Below, one piece after another: positions 9,418 to 18,737 of a stretch of DNA of 64,000 bases; the first letter of the stretch is position 1; the number at the start of each line of letters is the position of its first letter. This DNA comes from Acinetobacter johnsonii CIP 64.6 (GTDB taxonomy: Bacteria; Pseudomonadota; Gammaproteobacteria; Pseudomonadales; Moraxellaceae), in the NCBI RefSeq assembly GCF_000368045.1, contig NZ_KB849229.1, positions 56,112 through 120,111 on the forward strand. Reading direction: 5' to 3'. The notes below the pieces were generated by a model. That model saw only the letters and a program-made list of their open reading frames with translations. It ran no database searches and was not told the origin of the DNA. Position numbers and translations under genes: made by a program.

Positions 9418-10416
9418 TTAATTTATTACCGCCTTTAAATATTTTACTAAATTATTTTTTATATAGTACCAATTATATATCTCAATATTTTTAAGGCCAT
9501 AAGTTATGTATCTTTTTTGAAGTTCAGTATTATACAGAATTTTTTCTATCGCTTTACTAATGTGTTCAATTCTTTTGGGATCTACCAGTTCACAACTATT
9601 ATTAGCAATTTCTATCAATGAAGTCGTATTCGACGTGATTACAGGTGTTCCACATGCCATCGCTTCAATTACAGGAAGCCCAAAACCTTCATAAAGTGAT
9701 GGAAAAAGTAGGCAGAGTGCGCCTTTGTAGGTTGATGCTAGTTCATCTTCACTTAATCGTCCGAGAAACTTAACTCGATCTTCAATTTGAAGCTCCTTCG
9801 CTGTATTTACTAATTGATCAGAAGGTTTACCCGAAAATAAAACATAGATATTTTTATCTATATTTGCCTGTGCAAAAGCTCTTAAAGCTCGGTCTTCATT
9901 TTTATGTAGCTTTCGATTACCCACTATGAAAATATACGGAAAACCCGGTAGGTAGGGCTGCACATCTTGATGAAAAGCACTCGATACACCGTTATACACT
10001 ACTTTCACCTTATCTGGATTGATACCCGACCAGTCTACAATTCTGCCTTTTGAAAACTCAGAGACGGTAAATATCAGTGCAGCTTTTCTACATGCCCTCT
10101 TAAGAACAATGTTGTAATAGAGTTTCTTTAAAAAGGATGTATTGGCATCTACATCTATATGGTTGAGATCATGGATAGTAATTGCTGTTCGATGTAAAAA
10201 GAAAAAAGGTGCATTAAAACCAGGTGAAAAAAAGAAGTTTTTGTTAAAAAACAAATATATAGTAAGCTTAATAACATCAAAAATTGATACAGGGTTGCCT
10301 TTTAATTTTATTGGCTGAAAGAAATCTTCGTCATAAACTTCTGTCGCAAAACGCCCGATACCATGCTCTCCAAACCAACGTGTATCGAAAATTACTTTAT
10401 TTTGTTGATTTAACAT
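9418..10416 (-). CDS. Family 4 glycosyltransferase, orphan on reverse strand
   Basis: A 332-residue GT-B enzyme. The Rossmann-like C-terminal half is obvious: FIVGNRKLHKNEDRALRAF, VKFLGRLSEDELASTYKGA and FPSLYEGFGLPVIEAMACG, the E-x7-E nucleotide-sugar motif, with GTPVITSN. The N-terminal part (FDTRWFGEHGIGRFATEV and FFFLHRTAITIHDLNHI) resembles mannosyl- or rhamnosyltransferases of capsule loci. It is transcribed against its neighbours, lies beside an IS remnant and shares a 130-bp divergent promoter region with the next gene, suggesting later acquisition. With manC near by, a mannosyltransferase role is plausible but unproven. Confidence 0.87.
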   Translation of the reverse strand: MLNQQNKVIFDTRWFGEHGIGRFATEVYDEDFFQPIKLKGNPVSIFDVIKLTIYLFFNKNFFFSPGFNAPFFFLHRTAITIHDLNHIDVDANTSFLKKLYYNIVLKRACRKAALIFTVSEFSKGRIVDWSGINPDKVKVVYNGVSSAFHQDVQPYLPGFPYIFIVGNRKLHKNEDRALRAFAQANIDKNIYVLFSGKPSDQLVNTAKELQIEDRVKFLGRLSEDELASTYKGALCLLFPSLYEGFGLPVIEAMACGTPVITSNTTSLIEIANNSCELVDPKRIEHISKAIEKILYNTELQKRYITYGLKNIEIYNWYYIKNNLVKYLKAVIN

Positions 10417-10546
10417 ACAATTTTATTAAACGAGATTTTAATTACCTCGAATTATAATGAAATCCTATCGGAATATAAATGGTATATACTTGCTAACTTC
10501 AAAAATTCAATTTTTTTACAAAATTATGGATGAGTAAGAGCTTCCT

Positions 10547-11698
10547 ATGATAACAGAACCAAAAACAGCTTTAGTTGCAGATTGGCTTGTCACTTATGCG
10601 GGTGCTGAGCGCGTAATGACTGAAATATTAAAAGTTTTCCCAAAATCAGATCTATTTGCTGTGATTGATTTTTTAAGCGATGAAAGTCGACAGCATTTTT
10701 TAGGTAAACACGCCCAAACAACATTTATTCAAAAATTTCCTAAAGCTGAAACAAAATACCGCAATTATCTTCCATTTATGCCTTTAGCCATTGAGCAGTT
10801 AGATGTCTCTGCCTACGATGTGATTTTATCGAGTAGCCATGCAGTAGCCAAAGGTGTGCTTACGGGGCCCGACCAACTGCACATTAGCTATGTTCACTCG
10901 CCTATACGCTATGCATGGGACTTACAGCATCAGTATTTACGTGAGTTGGGGCTCACCAAGGGCATAAAAGCCATTATTGTACGTTGGTTATTACACAAAA
11001 TTCGGATGTGGGACTACCGCACCGCCAATGGGGTAGATCACTTTGTTGCAAACTCTAAATTTATTGCGCGTCGTATTCATAAGGTATATGGCCGCGATGC
11101 AGATGTGATTTATCCACCTGTAGATACAGATCGTTTTACACTACGTGAAAACAAAGATGATTTTTACTTTACCGCTTCACGTATGGTGCCTTATAAGAAA
11201 ATTGATCTAATTGTTGAAGCTTTTTCTCATATGCCCAATAAAAAATTGGTCGTGATTGGGGATGGCCCAGATATGCAAAAAATCAAGTCTAAAGCGACAT
11301 CTAATATCGAAATTTTAGGGTATCAACCGAACAGCGTGATGCAAGATCATATGCAGCGCGCTAAAGCCTTTGTATTTGCAGCGGAAGAAGATTTTGGTAT
11401 TACACCTGTTGAGTCTCAAGCATGCGGCACACCCGTGATTGCTTTTGGTAAAGGTGGGGCACTTGAAACAGTGAATTGTGAGGTTGGATTGCATCCGACA
11501 GGAACTTTTTTTCAAAAGCAAGATGTCCCTAGCGTAATTACTGCGGTTGAGTATTTTGAAAAAAATGAGAATTTGTATTTACCAGAAAATTGTCGTACTA
11601 ATGCTTTGAAATTTTCAAATCAGCGATTTGAGCAAGAGCTAGAAATTTATGTACATAGTAAATGGCAAATGAAGCAAGAGGAAATGAGCACTTTATAA
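10547..11698 (+). CDS. Family 4 glycosyltransferase (WbaZ-like, probable mannosyltransferase)
   Basis: A 383-residue GT-B enzyme. It begins KTALVADWLVTYAGAERVM and continues VILSSSHAVAKGV, HISYVHSPIRYAWDLQ, VDHFVANSKFIARRI and VYGRDADVIYPPVDTDRF; these blocks are typical of the WbaZ/WbdC-like mannosyltransferases. The C-terminal motif EEDFGITPVESQACGTPVI is the donor-binding E-x7-E region. It faces manC across a terminator hairpin, which fits a GDP-mannose donor; that assignment is inference from family and context. GC content is higher than in the 5-9 kb core, closer to the chromosome average. Confidence 0.87.
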   Translation: MITEPKTALVADWLVTYAGAERVMTEILKVFPKSDLFAVIDFLSDESRQHFLGKHAQTTFIQKFPKAETKYRNYLPFMPLAIEQLDVSAYDVILSSSHAVAKGVLTGPDQLHISYVHSPIRYAWDLQHQYLRELGLTKGIKAIIVRWLLHKIRMWDYRTANGVDHFVANSKFIARRIHKVYGRDADVIYPPVDTDRFTLRENKDDFYFTASRMVPYKKIDLIVEAFSHMPNKKLVVIGDGPDMQKIKSKATSNIEILGYQPNSVMQDHMQRAKAFVFAAEEDFGITPVESQACGTPVIAFGKGGALETVNCEVGLHPTGTFFQKQDVPSVITAVEYFEKNENLYLPENCRTNALKFSNQRFEQELEIYVHSKWQMKQEEMSTL

Positions 11699-11726
11699 AA
11701 ATACGCCTAGCAGTTGCTAGGCGTAT
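11691..11726 (-). terminator. Convergent terminator between glycosyltransferase gene and manC
   Basis: ATACGCCTAGCA-GT-TGCTAGGCGTAT is a 12-bp perfect stem at 11701-11726. On the reverse strand it is followed by TTTTTATAAAG, so it fits best as the intrinsic terminator of manC. On the forward strand it also closes the preceding gene but lacks a U tract. Confidence 0.8.
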
Positions 11727-11731
11727 AAAAT

Positions 11732-13159
11732 TTAACATCTACCATATAAGTCTTCGAATCGGACAATATCATCTTCTCCAAGATATGAACCAGATTGTAC
11801 TTCAATTAGTTCGAGAGGAATTTTTCCTGGGTTTTCCAGTGCATGAATTTCTCCCAAAGGAATATATACAGATTCATTTTCTGTAAGAAGGAATGATTCC
11901 TTGCCTTTATGAATTTTTGCAGTCCCATTGACAACAATCCAATGTTCTGCACGATGATGATGCTGTTGTAGTGAAAGTTTCTGCCCTGGGTTAACAACAA
12001 TACATTTGACTTGATAACGGTCACCACTGTCTATGGAATCGTAATTACCCCATGGTCGATATACTTTTCTATGTAAGTCGACCTCAGTCCTTTGCTGTGC
12101 TTTTAATATTTCTACAATTTTCTTAATATCTTGAACTTTATTTTTATGTGCGACAAGTACGGCATCAGATGTTTCAATGACGACAATATCTTCTAGACCT
12201 AAAACACCCACTAAACGACTTTCAGCGTATACCAGTGAATTTTGAGTATCGTGGATGATGGTATCGCCGCGTAATGCATTGCCTAAAGCATCTTTTTTGC
12301 TGACCTCCCATACGCTTTTCCAAGCTCCAACATCATTCCAATTGGCATTTAAAGGAATGACAACAGCTTTATCTGTTTTTTCCATAACAGCGTAATCTAT
12401 GGAGTCTTCAGGGCATTGTTCAAAACTTGTTTGACCTAAACGGACAAAATCGAGGTCAATTTTGCTTTCATTCACTGATTTTTTCGCATTGCTAGCAATA
12501 GCTGGATTGAACTTTTCTAATTCTTTTAGATAAACAGATGCTTTAAACATAAACATGCCACTATTCCAGAGAAAAGAGCCATCAGCTAGATACTGTTGTG
12601 CAGTCACTAAATTCGGTTTTTCGACGAAACCTTCTATGTTGAAAGCTTGAGGTTTCCCCGCCGTGTGAATAGAATCTGCTACTTTAATATAACCATAACC
12701 TGTTTCTGGTGAATTGGGCACGATACCAAAAGTAACCATTTTTCCAGCTTCGGCAGTTGCTAAGCCAACTTTAATGGCCTGATTAAATGCCTCTTGATCT
12801 TGAATAACATGGTCGGCGGCAAGAATGAGGAGAATGGGGTCTTCACCATAAGACAGCGCAAATTCTGCAGCGGCTGCAATTGCGGGAGCTGTGTTCCTTG
12901 CAACAGGCTCTAACACAATTTTAGCTGTCATTTTTTGTTGGCGAAGTTGTTCAGCAACAATAAAGCGATGATTTTCATTGGTTACAATGATAGGATTTTG
13001 AAAGTTAATTAAAGATGCATTTAGGTTTGAAATACGATCTAGAGTAAGTTCGAATAATGTTCTTTCGTTTGTGATTGGTAAAAATTGTTTTGGATAGCTT
13101 GAGCGAGACAACGGCCAAAGTCGTGAACCAGAACCACCAGATAAAATTACAGGTATCAT
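11732..13159 (-). CDS. manC: Mannose-1-phosphate guanylyltransferase / mannose-6-phosphate isomerase
   Basis: A bifunctional 475-residue enzyme making GDP-mannose. The N-terminal nucleotidyltransferase carries LSGGSGSRLWPLSRSSYPKQ (residues about 6-25), FVEKPN and LWNSGMFMF. The C-terminal cupin domain (about 350-475) holds RPWGNY, LSLQQHHHRAEHWIVV and IPLGEIHALEN, the type II phosphomannose isomerase site. No gmd, fcl or other GDP-mannose-modifying gene is visible, so mannose itself is the likely sugar. The bifunctional phosphomannomutase/phosphoglucomutase at 21.4 kb can supply mannose-1-phosphate. It is transcribed against the locus from the 275-bp gap upstream of the initiating transferase gene. 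Confidence 0.95.
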   Translation of the reverse strand: MIPVILSGGSGSRLWPLSRSSYPKQFLPITNERTLFELTLDRISNLNASLINFQNPIIVTNENHRFIVAEQLRQQKMTAKIVLEPVARNTAPAIAAAAEFALSYGEDPILLILAADHVIQDQEAFNQAIKVGLATAEAGKMVTFGIVPNSPETGYGYIKVADSIHTAGKPQAFNIEGFVEKPNLVTAQQYLADGSFLWNSGMFMFKASVYLKELEKFNPAIASNAKKSVNESKIDLDFVRLGQTSFEQCPEDSIDYAVMEKTDKAVVIPLNANWNDVGAWKSVWEVSKKDALGNALRGDTIIHDTQNSLVYAESRLVGVLGLEDIVVIETSDAVLVAHKNKVQDIKKIVEILKAQQRTEVDLHRKVYRPWGNYDSIDSGDRYQVKCIVVNPGQKLSLQQHHHRAEHWIVVNGTAKIHKGKESFLLTENESVYIPLGEIHALENPGKIPLELIEVQSGSYLGEDDIVRFEDLYGRC

Positions 13160-13434
13160 TGAAAATCTCTTATTTGTGTTTCATGTGCTATTTATATGGT
13201 TTTTCTAAGAAAAATCGAATATTGTTTTGTAAAAACAACAAAATAGTGATGAATTTTTACTTAGATTAAACAATTATAGATAAAACTTGAATTATTGCTA
13301 CAATAATAATATATTTTATTCCATTTTAATTATAGGGTTAGGATATTTTTATTGATGAAGAATATCCAAAAAAGTTATTCTTTATAAAGATTTAGCTTTT
13401 AATAAGTCTGATAACAATTCTTAATAGGCAAAAA
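13160..13434. promoter_or_regulatory. Divergent AT-rich promoter region of manC and wcaJ-like gene
   Basis: 275 bp without a credible gene separate two divergent coding regions, so both promoters must lie here. The sequence is extremely AT-rich with many TATAAT-like matches (for example TACAATAATAATATATTTTA around 13300). I cannot choose individual start sites, and no JUMPStart/ops element is recognisable. Confidence 0.5.
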
Positions 13435-14799
13435 ATGGCTTCAAGGTTACACGCATCATATGTGTCAATATTACAACGTTTTTGTGATGTTGTAGCAATT
13501 TATTTGGGCTTTTATTTTATTTCTAAAATAAATAATATGCCTATAGATAATAGAACGCTTTTAATGTTTTTGAGTGTAGTTAGTTTATTTCAGCTCATTG
13601 GTGGCTTAACCGATTTTTATCGCTCATGGCGTGGCGTTAGTCTATTTAATGAACTTATTTTTTGTTTGAAAAATGTTTTTTTTAGTGTCGCTTTAATTGG
13701 TCCTATTTTACTCTTTTTAGGCAAGATGAATGCACAAGTGATATTCACCTACTTTTTGAGTGTGGTTTTCATCATGTCTGTGCTGCGTATTGCTATACGT
13801 TTATCTTATGCATTGTTTTTTAAGTATTTTATTCGCGCTAATGATGTGCTTATCCTCGGTGATTCTGATAAAGCACTTAAGCTTTTTCAAGATTTAAAAG
13901 ACTCCGAATGGACAGGTTTTAACCCAATAGGTGTGTTCTCATTTAGACAGGACTATGACCGCTTTGTTTATTCTGGTGGACTTGATGATGCGATGGAGAT
14001 TGTTGACAAACAAAAAATTAATAAGGTTTATGTTGTGATCAATCAAGATAATATTGAACAAGCGGATCAAGTTATCAAGTCTTTAGCAGATACTACATGT
14101 TCAACAGTTATTATTCCTGAGTTGTTCTCGCATGACTTTTTATACTCGCGTGTTGAGGATATTAATGGTACGCCGATTATTCCAATTATAGATACTCGTT
14201 TAACAGGTATTAATACTTTATTGAAGCGCATTGAAGATATTTGTTTTTCACTGGTTATTTTATTGTTGATTTCTCCAATTTTAATTGGCATTTCAATTGC
14301 TATTAAATTAACATCTAAAGGTCCAGTTTTCTTTAAGCAGACGCGTTATGGTTTAAATGGAAAGCCGATTTTAGTTTACAAATTTAGAAGTATGAATGTC
14401 ATGGAAAATGGAACTAAAGTAACTCAGGCCATTAAAAATGACCCTCGGTTGACCCCAATAGGTGGTTTTTTAAGACGGACATCTTTAGATGAACTACCGC
14501 AATTTTTTAACGTTTTATTAGGCAGTATGTCTGTTGTAGGTCCGCGTCCACATGCAGCAGCGCACAATGAAGAATATCGCAAACTAATTACGGGCTACAT
14601 GCTTAGACATAAAGTGAAACCTGGTATTACGGGCTTAGCACAGATTCGTGGGTGGCGTGGGGAAACAGATACTCTGGATAAGATGGAAAAGCGTGTTGAA
14701 TGTGACTTGGAATACATCCGAACTTGGAGTCTTCTATTGGATATTAAAATTATATTTTTAACGGTGTTTAAGGGTTTCATTAATAAATCTGCATATTAA
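13435..14799 (+). CDS. wcaJ: Undecaprenyl-phosphate sugar phosphotransferase, WcaJ-type initiating transferase
   Basis: A 454-residue polyprenol phosphate hexose-1-phosphate transferase that starts repeat-unit assembly on undecaprenyl phosphate. The N-terminal half has about four membrane segments and a CoA-binding-like Rossmann domain (DVLILGDSDKALKLF, about 138-152). The catalytic C-terminal part is clear: a re-entrant helix FSLVILLLISPILIGISIAI, then KGPVFFKQTRYGLNGKPI, VYKFRSMN, LRRTSLDELPQFFNVLLG, MSVVGPRPH, KPGITGLAQIRGWRGET. Many Acinetobacter K loci use a short ItrA-type enzyme; this is the long form usually acting on UDP-glucose or UDP-galactose. Which hexose is transferred is not decided here. 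Confidence 0.9.
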   Translation: MASRLHASYVSILQRFCDVVAIYLGFYFISKINNMPIDNRTLLMFLSVVSLFQLIGGLTDFYRSWRGVSLFNELIFCLKNVFFSVALIGPILLFLGKMNAQVIFTYFLSVVFIMSVLRIAIRLSYALFFKYFIRANDVLILGDSDKALKLFQDLKDSEWTGFNPIGVFSFRQDYDRFVYSGGLDDAMEIVDKQKINKVYVVINQDNIEQADQVIKSLADTTCSTVIIPELFSHDFLYSRVEDINGTPIIPIIDTRLTGINTLLKRIEDICFSLVILLLISPILIGISIAIKLTSKGPVFFKQTRYGLNGKPILVYKFRSMNVMENGTKVTQAIKNDPRLTPIGGFLRRTSLDELPQFFNVLLGSMSVVGPRPHAAAHNEEYRKLITGYMLRHKVKPGITGLAQIRGWRGETDTLDKMEKRVECDLEYIRTWSLLLDIKIIFLTVFKGFINKSAY

Positions 14800-14927
14800 A
14801 TATTTGTGTTTTCAATATTTGATACGTTTATAGAAACTTTGGGTTGTTTGCACTATTTTTAAACATTTTGAAATAAAAAATAGTGTAGTGTTAATAAATA
14901 ATTTTTTGATAAAAAAGTGTATCTTCG

Positions 14928-15803
14928 ATGATTAAAAAAGCGATTCTTCCTGTGGCTGGACTAGGTACCCGATTCTTGCCTGCAAGTAAAGCGATTCCTA
15001 AAGAAATGGTTACTGTGGTAGACCGCCCAGCAATTGAGTATGTTATCAAAGAAGCAGTAGCTGCTGGGATTGAGCAAATCATTTTAGTCACACATTCATC
15101 GAAAGCATCTATAGAAAACTATTTTGATCGTAACTTTGAATTAGAAACGACATTAGAACAAAAAAAGAAGTTTGATTTACTTAAAGAAATTACCGACATT
15201 TTACCTGCAAGTGTAAGTGTTGTTAGTGTACGCCAACCACAACCTTTAGGGCTTGGCCATGCTGTTCTTTGTGCTAAATCTATTGTTGGTGATGATGATT
15301 TTGCTGTGCTCCTGCCTGATGTCTTGGTTAAAGATAGTGATACGCGCAACGATTTAAGCTTAATGATTGAGCGTTATACTAAGTCAAACGCAGCCCAAAT
15401 TATGGTTGAAGCTGTCCCTGATAGTTTGGTTGATCAATATGGTATTGTCGATGTTGCTGAAATTCCTGCTGAAGGCGAAAGTTATGTCATGCAAGGAATT
15501 GTAGAGAAACCTGCAATAGGTATGGCTCCTTCTAATTTGTCAGTTGTTGGGCGTTATGTATTGCCTGCACAGATTATGACTTTATTAGAACAAACACCGA
15601 AAGGTGCTGGGAATGAAATTCAATTGACAGATGCGATTGCAATGCTACAGCAATCAAAGCCTGTTGAAGCATATCGCATGAAAGGACGAACGTTCGACTG
15701 TGGTAGCAAAATTGGCTATTTGAAAGCAGTTTTACATTATGGTGTTGACCATCTCAAGTTAGGTGATGAGTTTAAAGCACTGATTAAAGAGTTAGAGTTA
15801 TAA
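14928..15803 (+). CDS. galU: UTP-glucose-1-phosphate uridylyltransferase
   Basis: GalU makes UDP-glucose, precursor for the initiating sugar, for galactose (via GalE) and for glucuronate (via Ugd). The N-terminus ILPVAGLGTRFLPASKAIPK carries the nucleotidyltransferase signature, with VDRPAIEYVIKEA, LGLGHAVLCAK and FDCGSKIGYLKA further on. The 291-residue length is standard. It opens the conserved galU-ugd-gpi-galE module typical of Acinetobacter K loci. The 128-bp AT-rich gap upstream could hold its own promoter. Confidence 0.97.
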   Translation: MIKKAILPVAGLGTRFLPASKAIPKEMVTVVDRPAIEYVIKEAVAAGIEQIILVTHSSKASIENYFDRNFELETTLEQKKKFDLLKEITDILPASVSVVSVRQPQPLGLGHAVLCAKSIVGDDDFAVLLPDVLVKDSDTRNDLSLMIERYTKSNAAQIMVEAVPDSLVDQYGIVDVAEIPAEGESYVMQGIVEKPAIGMAPSNLSVVGRYVLPAQIMTLLEQTPKGAGNEIQLTDAIAMLQQSKPVEAYRMKGRTFDCGSKIGYLKAVLHYGVDHLKLGDEFKALIKELEL

Positions 15804-15821
15804 AAAAAAGAGGGATGGGCC

Positions 15822-17075
15822 ATGAAAATCGCAATGTTTGGTACAACACTGTATGCGGGTGTTATCTCATCATTACTTGCAGAGAGTGGACATCAGGTCT
15901 TTATTTGTAATGATTTACAAGACCATACAGCGCTATTCAATCTTAGAGATCAAGATGTTGTTCATGCTTTAGAAAAACAATATCAAAGTGGTTTTCTAAG
16001 TTATTGTAATTTTGCGGCTCTTCCCTTGGATATTGATGCGTATTTTTTTAGTTTCAATCCAACTCAAGAGGCTGAGGCACTTGATGTTGTACAGAAATTA
16101 AAAATGCGCACGATTATTCATCCTAAATTGATGATTAATGCCTCTACTTTTGGTCTTAATGGTACAGAAAAATTAAAAGCCGTATTAACAAAAGATCATT
16201 GGGTTTATTTCCCTGATATTATTCAGGAAGGTCAAGCTTTTAAAAGTGTGACGAGTGCCTCTAAAGTGATTATTGGCTGTGCTGACCAACAAGCACAGGG
16301 TGACTTAGAGGAAATGTTGCGACCTTTATTTCCACGCCAGCAACAATATTTATTTATGCCTGTTTTAGATGCTGAATTTACCAAACTCAGTATTTCAGGC
16401 ATGTTGGCGACTCGTATCAGTTATATGAATGATTTGGCAGATGTTGCTGAAAAGTTGGGTATTGATATTGCCCATGTTCGAGATGGAATGGCAGCAGACA
16501 GTCGGATAGGTGAATCGTATTTATATTCAGGTGCAGGTTTTGGTGGTGAAAACTTTTCACATGATATTTTGACTCTATCAAATACCATCAGTAATACTGG
16601 AACAAAAAGTCAGCTGTTGGGACAAGTTTGGGATATCAATGAGCAACAAAAAGAGTTTCTTTTTCGCAAGTTGTGGAATTATTTTCATGGAAATTTAGCT
16701 GGAAAAACGATTGCGATTTGGGGGGCTGCTTTTAAGCAACATACCTCAAGTACCAGTTTCTCACCTATTCATCCGATGCTTGCCGCACTGTGGGCGCAAG
16801 GTGTGACTGTTCGTTTGCATGATCCACAAGCCTTAGAAGAAATACACACAATTTATGGTGAACGTGATAATTTAATTTTATGTGAAGATCAGTATGACGC
16901 GGTGAATCAGGCACACGGTTTATGTGTTCTAACTGCATGGAAGCAATATTGGTCACTTGATTATACGCAATTAAAACTTAAATTAGCCCATCCTTTGATT
17001 TTGGATGGACGTAATATTTATCAACCTGATTATGTTAAAAGTCAGGGTTTTGCATATATGGGAGTAGGAAGATAA
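15822..17075 (+). CDS. ugd: UDP-glucose 6-dehydrogenase
   Basis: The enzyme oxidises UDP-glucose to UDP-glucuronate with two NAD+. The Rossmann start MKIAMFGTTLYAGVISSLLAESG departs from the strict GxGxxG pattern. Later blocks fit the family: AEFTKLSISGMLATRISYMND, GAGFGGENFSHDI (the typical enzyme has a catalytic Cys in a GxGFGGxCFxKD context), and WGAAFKQHTSSTSFSP. The Cys of that motif is replaced here by Glu-Asn (GGENFSHD), a variant worth noting. The 417-residue length fits. The stop overlaps the gpi start (TAATG). Confidence 0.9.
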   Translation: MKIAMFGTTLYAGVISSLLAESGHQVFICNDLQDHTALFNLRDQDVVHALEKQYQSGFLSYCNFAALPLDIDAYFFSFNPTQEAEALDVVQKLKMRTIIHPKLMINASTFGLNGTEKLKAVLTKDHWVYFPDIIQEGQAFKSVTSASKVIIGCADQQAQGDLEEMLRPLFPRQQQYLFMPVLDAEFTKLSISGMLATRISYMNDLADVAEKLGIDIAHVRDGMAADSRIGESYLYSGAGFGGENFSHDILTLSNTISNTGTKSQLLGQVWDINEQQKEFLFRKLWNYFHGNLAGKTIAIWGAAFKQHTSSTSFSPIHPMLAALWAQGVTVRLHDPQALEEIHTIYGERDNLILCEDQYDAVNQAHGLCVLTAWKQYWSLDYTQLKLKLAHPLILDGRNIYQPDYVKSQGFAYMGVGR

Positions 17076-18736
17076 TGATAAATTTAACTATTTTTCCTAA
17101 AAAAACGCTAGCAACAACACTTGAACATTTACAACACTTAAGTAAAACCATTGGTCAGAAGCACTTAAATACTTTTTTTGCCGAAGATGACCAAAGATTT
17201 AAACATTTTTCTGTTCAATATGATGAAATCACTTTTGATTTTAGTAAGCATCGTGTTGATGAGTCCGTAATAAGCGCATTGATTGACTTTGCACAAGTTC
17301 GTGATCTCTCTACATGGACGAAACGTTTATTTTCAGAAGAAGAAATTAATTATACAGAGCAACGTGCAGCTATGCATTGGGCGCTTCGTTTACCGAAACA
17401 TGATGAGCAGCACCCTAAATTAGCTGGGAAAGTACATGAGCAATTAGAGCGAATGTATGCATTGGTTGAGAAAATTCACGCGGGTCAGTACCGTGGTGCA
17501 ACGGGTGAAGTTATACAAGATGTGGTCAATATTGGTGTGGGTGGGTCTGATCTAGGGCCATTGATGGTGAGTCATGCCCTGTCTGATTTTAAAGTCAACA
17601 CATTCAAACCACTAAAAGTGCACTTCGTATCTACCATGGATGGTAGTCAGCTTTCAGATTTACTGCATCAGTTACGTCCAGAAACGACATTATTTATTAT
17701 TTCATCTAAGTCTTTTGGAACAATTGATACACTCTATAATGCACAAACTGCACGTCAATGGCTTGAAAAGCAATTGGGCCAATCAGAAGCAGTGGATCAG
17801 CATCATTTTATTGGGGTATCGACTAAGCCTGAAAAAATGACAGAATGGGGTATAGCACACCAAAATCAGTTTTTGCTCTGGGACTGGGTTGGTGGGCGTT
17901 ACTCTTTATGGTCATGTATTGGGTTGCCGATAGCATTAAATATTGGTGTACAAGGCTTTAAACGTTTACTTGCAGGTGCTCATGCAATTGATGAGCATTT
18001 TCAAAATGCTCCTTTGCGCCAAAATATTCCTGTTCTTATGGCTGTTTTGGGAATATGGAATCATAACTTCCTAGAAATTCAGACTCAGGCTATTTTGCCT
18101 TATGATGGTCGTTTAAAGTATTTTTCGGCCTATTTACAACAGTTAGAGATGGAGTCGAATGGGAAGTCGATTCAGCGTAATGGTCAGAAAGTTGAGTTGG
18201 ATACTTGCCCTATTGTTTGGGGTGAAGTGGGTCCAAATGCACAACATGCTTTTTATCAGTTGTTACACCAAGGTGCACATAAAGTAAGCTGTGAGTTTAT
18301 TGCGCCAGTGAATCGTTATGCCGCTAACCAATTTACCTATGTAAAAAATGCCAATGCATTGATTAATCAACACCATTTAGCGTTATCAAATTGTTTGGCT
18401 CAGTCTCGTCTCTTGGCCTTTGGTAATCAGGCACTTGATGCTGAAGAGGTGGCGGGTCTAGAGAATTATCAAAAATATGAAGGTAATCAGCCAAGTACAA
18501 CTATTTTGCTTAAAGAACTGAATCCTTATACCTTAGGTATGTTGGTTGCGTTGTATGAACATAAAGTATTTGTGCAATCTGTTTTGTGGAATATCAATGC
18601 TTTTGACCAATGGGGTGTTGAAAAAGGTAAACAAATTGCGAACCAAGTACTTCCAATTTTGACTGGTACAGCAAAAGACTATTCTGATTTTGATAGTTCT
18701 ACCCGTGGTCTATTAGATATTTTACTTGGAAAATAA
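17075..18736 (+). CDS. gpi: Glucose-6-phosphate isomerase
   Basis: A 553-residue cytoplasmic enzyme interconverting glucose-6-phosphate and fructose-6-phosphate, feeding both UDP-glucose and GDP-mannose branches. Family blocks are clear: VVNIGVGGSDLGPLMV, STMDGSQLSDLL, ISSKSFGTIDTL, WDWVGGRYSLWSCIGLP, MESNGKSI, VWGEVGPNAQHAFYQLLHQG and the C-terminal QWGVEKGKQIANQ. The start overlaps the ugd stop by one base, and galE begins 1 bp after its stop, so ugd-gpi-galE form one coupled unit. Confidence 0.97.
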   Translation: MINLTIFPKKTLATTLEHLQHLSKTIGQKHLNTFFAEDDQRFKHFSVQYDEITFDFSKHRVDESVISALIDFAQVRDLSTWTKRLFSEEEINYTEQRAAMHWALRLPKHDEQHPKLAGKVHEQLERMYALVEKIHAGQYRGATGEVIQDVVNIGVGGSDLGPLMVSHALSDFKVNTFKPLKVHFVSTMDGSQLSDLLHQLRPETTLFIISSKSFGTIDTLYNAQTARQWLEKQLGQSEAVDQHHFIGVSTKPEKMTEWGIAHQNQFLLWDWVGGRYSLWSCIGLPIALNIGVQGFKRLLAGAHAIDEHFQNAPLRQNIPVLMAVLGIWNHNFLEIQTQAILPYDGRLKYFSAYLQQLEMESNGKSIQRNGQKVELDTCPIVWGEVGPNAQHAFYQLLHQGAHKVSCEFIAPVNRYAANQFTYVKNANALINQHHLALSNCLAQSRLLAFGNQALDAEEVAGLENYQKYEGNQPSTTILLKELNPYTLGMLVALYEHKVFVQSVLWNINAFDQWGVEKGKQIANQVLPILTGTAKDYSDFDSSTRGLLDILLGK

Positions 18737-18737
18737 A

